NCBI GenBank assembly: GCA_041946675.1
Contig: JBHGAU010000020.1
Span: forward strand, 17,562 to 81,561
DNA: 64,000 nucleotides
Reading direction: 5' to 3'
Source: CAWBKV01 sp041946675
Lineage (GTDB): Archaea; Halobacteriota; Methanosarcinia; Methanotrichales; Methanotrichaceae
The stretch's first letter is position 1, and each line of letters starts with the position of its first letter. Shown here piece by piece: positions 62,714-64,000 of the stretch. Below the pieces are notes generated by a model. It did no database searches. It was not told where the DNA came from and saw nothing but the letters and a program-made list of their open reading frames with translations. The position numbers and the translations under genes were made by a program.

Positions 62714-63595
62714 CTATAACTTCAGAAATTGCTCATACATCTCACGCTTAGTCTTGTCTGAGACATGGGCATACCTTAGCGTAGTTCGAATGTCTTTATG
62801 TCTCAGCACTTCCTGAACTATCCTAATATCACAGCCATTGGCTATCATAAGGGTGGCTGGGGTATGCCGTCCAAAAACGTGAACTCCTCCATGCTTGGTT
62901 ATCCCAGCCCTTTTCTTGTAGGTGCTGAAGATGTGGAAAAGATCCTCTCTCCTCCACCTCTGCCCAAAGTCGGTATAGAACAAGGGCTGCGTGTTCTGAA
63001 TTAGAAGGGCTGGCCTAACTCGAAGGTATTCTTTAAGGGTATTGGCACAAGTATTGTTTATGTAGGCAATGCCATCCCTGCCTCCCTTGCCCTCTCGAAT
63101 CCGAATAGTAAGATCCTTCAAATTCAAATCTTCATCATCGATATTACATAATTCAGTAGCACGGAGGCAGCCAAAGAATAATGTCTGGAATATTGCGAGG
63201 TGCTTTAAATTATAAATCACAGAGAATATTTTATCTACATCCTCATTTGTGAAATAGAATGGTATCTGGTTGTTTGGCTCAATTCTTGTAAACTTCACAT
63301 CCTCGCCAAGCATCTTATGATAGGCTTTCATAGCATATCCGTACTGGTTAAGAGTGCTCCTGCTCAGCTTCCAGGTATGCAAGGATTCTCTAAACCTGGT
63401 ATAATCGTCAGCTGAGGGATGATCAGTTTGTGCAAATTTTAGATATCTCTTTGTATTCCCCACATATCCATCAATAGTTCCATCCCTGAATCCTCTCTCT
63501 TTTAAATATAATCTAAACTTATCTATTCCTCGATCGAAGTTATCTTTTGATGGAGTGGTCAAGCTCCAATCGATTTTGATCCTAGTTCCCCTCAT
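62714..63595 (-). CDS. Tyrosine integrase 2, adjacent to attR
   Basis: 293 residues with R145 (FGCLRATEL), H239 and R243 (VHVFGRHTPATLM), H266 (LRHKDIRTTLRYAHVS) and Tyr275. N-terminal core-binding domain about 15-100 (FRLYLKERGFRDGTIDGYVG). It ends in EMYEQFLKL, like integrase 1 (KYDQYLQLS). Being nearest to the att core, it is the likely enzyme that recombined tRNA-Pro. GGTGGGCAC precedes the ATG. Confidence 0.92.
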   Translation of the reverse strand: MRGTRIKIDWSLTTPSKDNFDRGIDKFRLYLKERGFRDGTIDGYVGNTKRYLKFAQTDHPSADDYTRFRESLHTWKLSRSTLNQYGYAMKAYHKMLGEDVKFTRIEPNNQIPFYFTNEDVDKIFSVIYNLKHLAIFQTLFFGCLRATELCNIDDEDLNLKDLTIRIREGKGGRDGIAYINNTCANTLKEYLRVRPALLIQNTQPLFYTDFGQRWRREDLFHIFSTYKKRAGITKHGGVHVFGRHTPATLMIANGCDIRIVQEVLRHKDIRTTLRYAHVSDKTKREMYEQFLKL

Positions 63596-63718
63596 GTGCC
63601 CACCCTATGCGCGATCAATGGAGGGGTACAATCCTGCGATGATACTTAGAAGCCTAAAGAGTCAAACGATAGCATCGGACGCTAAAACCAATCGCTTTAC
63701 ACAGCCTGAAAGTTCCAA

Positions 63719-63750
63719 AAGACTGGGGGTCTTGTGACCGGCGTTCAAAT
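63719..63750 (+). repeat. Right attachment site (attR core)
   Basis: 32-bp core identical to 45801-45832, preceded by CAA and followed by CGCCGTGGCCCC, the native tRNA 3' sequence. Confidence 0.92.
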
Positions 63751-63766
63751 CGCCGTGGCCCCACCA
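63719..63766 (+). tRNA. tRNA-Pro(GGG), 3' part, displaced
   Basis: From the core it continues CGCCG (T-stem), TGGCCCC (3' acceptor strand pairing with GGGGCCA at 45773-45779) and an encoded ACCA end. No 5' acceptor strand precedes it in element DNA, so this half cannot form a tRNA by itself. Confidence 0.9.
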
Positions 63767-63834
63767 TATATCGATTTTTCGTTGGAACCTCGTATAATGT
63801 AACAAGATTCCGTCTGTTCTCCAGGAAACAATAG

Positions 63835-63954
63835 ATGAAGTACAACTGGAATATCACCAAACAGACAAGTTTTGATCAAGCTCTGAGGCGGTATCGGCTC
63901 TACTTACATGAGCATGGGATAAGGGACAGCACTATAGCAATCAGAGATGGATAA
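63835..63954 (+). pseudogene. N-terminal remnant of a third tyrosine integrase
   Basis: 39 residues from ATG 63835: MKYNWNITKQTSFDQALRRY then RLYLHEHGIRDSTIAIRDG and a TAA. It aligns with the integrase 2 start (IDWS...FRLYLKERGFRDGTIDGY). It lies outside attR and on the opposite strand; any further decayed sequence is beyond the window. Confidence 0.7.
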
Positions 63955-64000
63955 TTCAAATAACTTGATCAGAGATAGCCATTTAGATGCGGAGATTTTA

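Larger units (their letters stand above)
45801..63750. mobile_element. Integrated virus-like element in tRNA-Pro(GGG)
   Basis: About 17.95 kb from repeat to repeat. Perfect 32-bp direct repeats (45801-45832 and 63719-63750) match the tRNA-Pro anticodon-to-T-loop region. Inside: two tyrosine integrases next to the right end, small DNA-binding proteins, a primase-helicase, an iteron-rich candidate origin, an HNH nuclease and a tail-like cassette. All but one gene run on the minus strand, many with ATGA or TAATG overlaps. No portal, terminase, capsid, tail tube or sheath was recognised, so it may be a defective provirus, a satellite or a tail-only element. By eye it is more A/T-rich than the flanks. 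Confidence 0.9.

Noticed and set aside
45801..63750. Complete contractile tailocin or injection system
   Set aside because: No sheath, tube, gp25-like wedge or AAA+ ATPase was recognised, so only a tail-like cassette can be claimed.
1..64000. CRISPR array
   Set aside because: No regularly spaced repeat-spacer pattern was found. The short repeats at 56.4-56.8 kb are contiguous or irregularly spaced and unlike CRISPR.

Overview
The window comes from the chromosome of a methanogenic archaeon. It carries a complete formylmethanofuran dehydrogenase operon (order F-A-C-D-B), Hel308 helicase, CDC48-type ATPase, SecE, an archaeal-type LeuRS, and A/T-rich box A promoters close to start codons. The gene set fits Methanosarcinales/Methanotrichales; Methanothrix (Methanosaeta) is my best guess, by inference only.

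1-13 kb is housekeeping: CDC48 (cut by the window edge) with an overlapping ArsR-like regulator, SecE, an operon of Hel308, a coiled-coil protein, an NrdG-like radical SAM enzyme and a UPF0200 kinase, then LL-diaminopimelate aminotransferase, LeuRS and a group II PLP decarboxylase. 13-17.5 kb holds two secreted TPR proteins that share an undescribed repeated module. 17.5-23.3 kb is largely a gene graveyard: a serpin with two nonsense codons, an MFS transporter tail, a transposase scrap, a 3' tRNA-Glu fragment fused to a truncated nth gene, and a decayed TumE-type toxin-antitoxin pair. An intact DUF4010 membrane protein and a secreted protein lie between them. 23.5-29.5 kb is the fmd operon with a divergent FmdD-like gene across a palindrome-rich intergenic region. 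29.5-45.7 kb mixes secreted and membrane proteins, an IscU / Lys-less IscS / DsrE sulfur cluster with a TusA remnant, a trehalose synthase-maltokinase fusion, a radical SAM and prenyl synthase pair, an M32 carboxypeptidase, an IS630 pseudogene and a canonical cysteine desulfurase.

45.8-63.75 kb is an integrated virus-like element of about 18 kb. It sits inside a tRNA-Pro(GGG) gene and is bounded by perfect 32-bp direct repeats. The tRNA is cut in two and neither end is rebuilt. Nearly all genes run on the minus strand: two paralogous tyrosine integrases, small regulators, a PrimPol-SF3 primase-helicase, a candidate replication origin (ten TGGTACACC iterons in opposed clusters plus six 9-bp repeats), an HNH nuclease, and a tail module (XkdP-like protein, hub, Cys-rich spike, tape measure). 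I see no capsid, portal, terminase or sheath gene. A broken third integrase just outside the right end suggests repeated use of this tRNA locus.

Functionally, the fmd operon supplies the CO2/formyl-methanofuran step of methanogenesis, the IscS/IscU/DsrE group handles sulfur and Fe-S assembly, and the element is a self-replicating, integrating tail-bearing replicon whose particle form, if any, is unknown.
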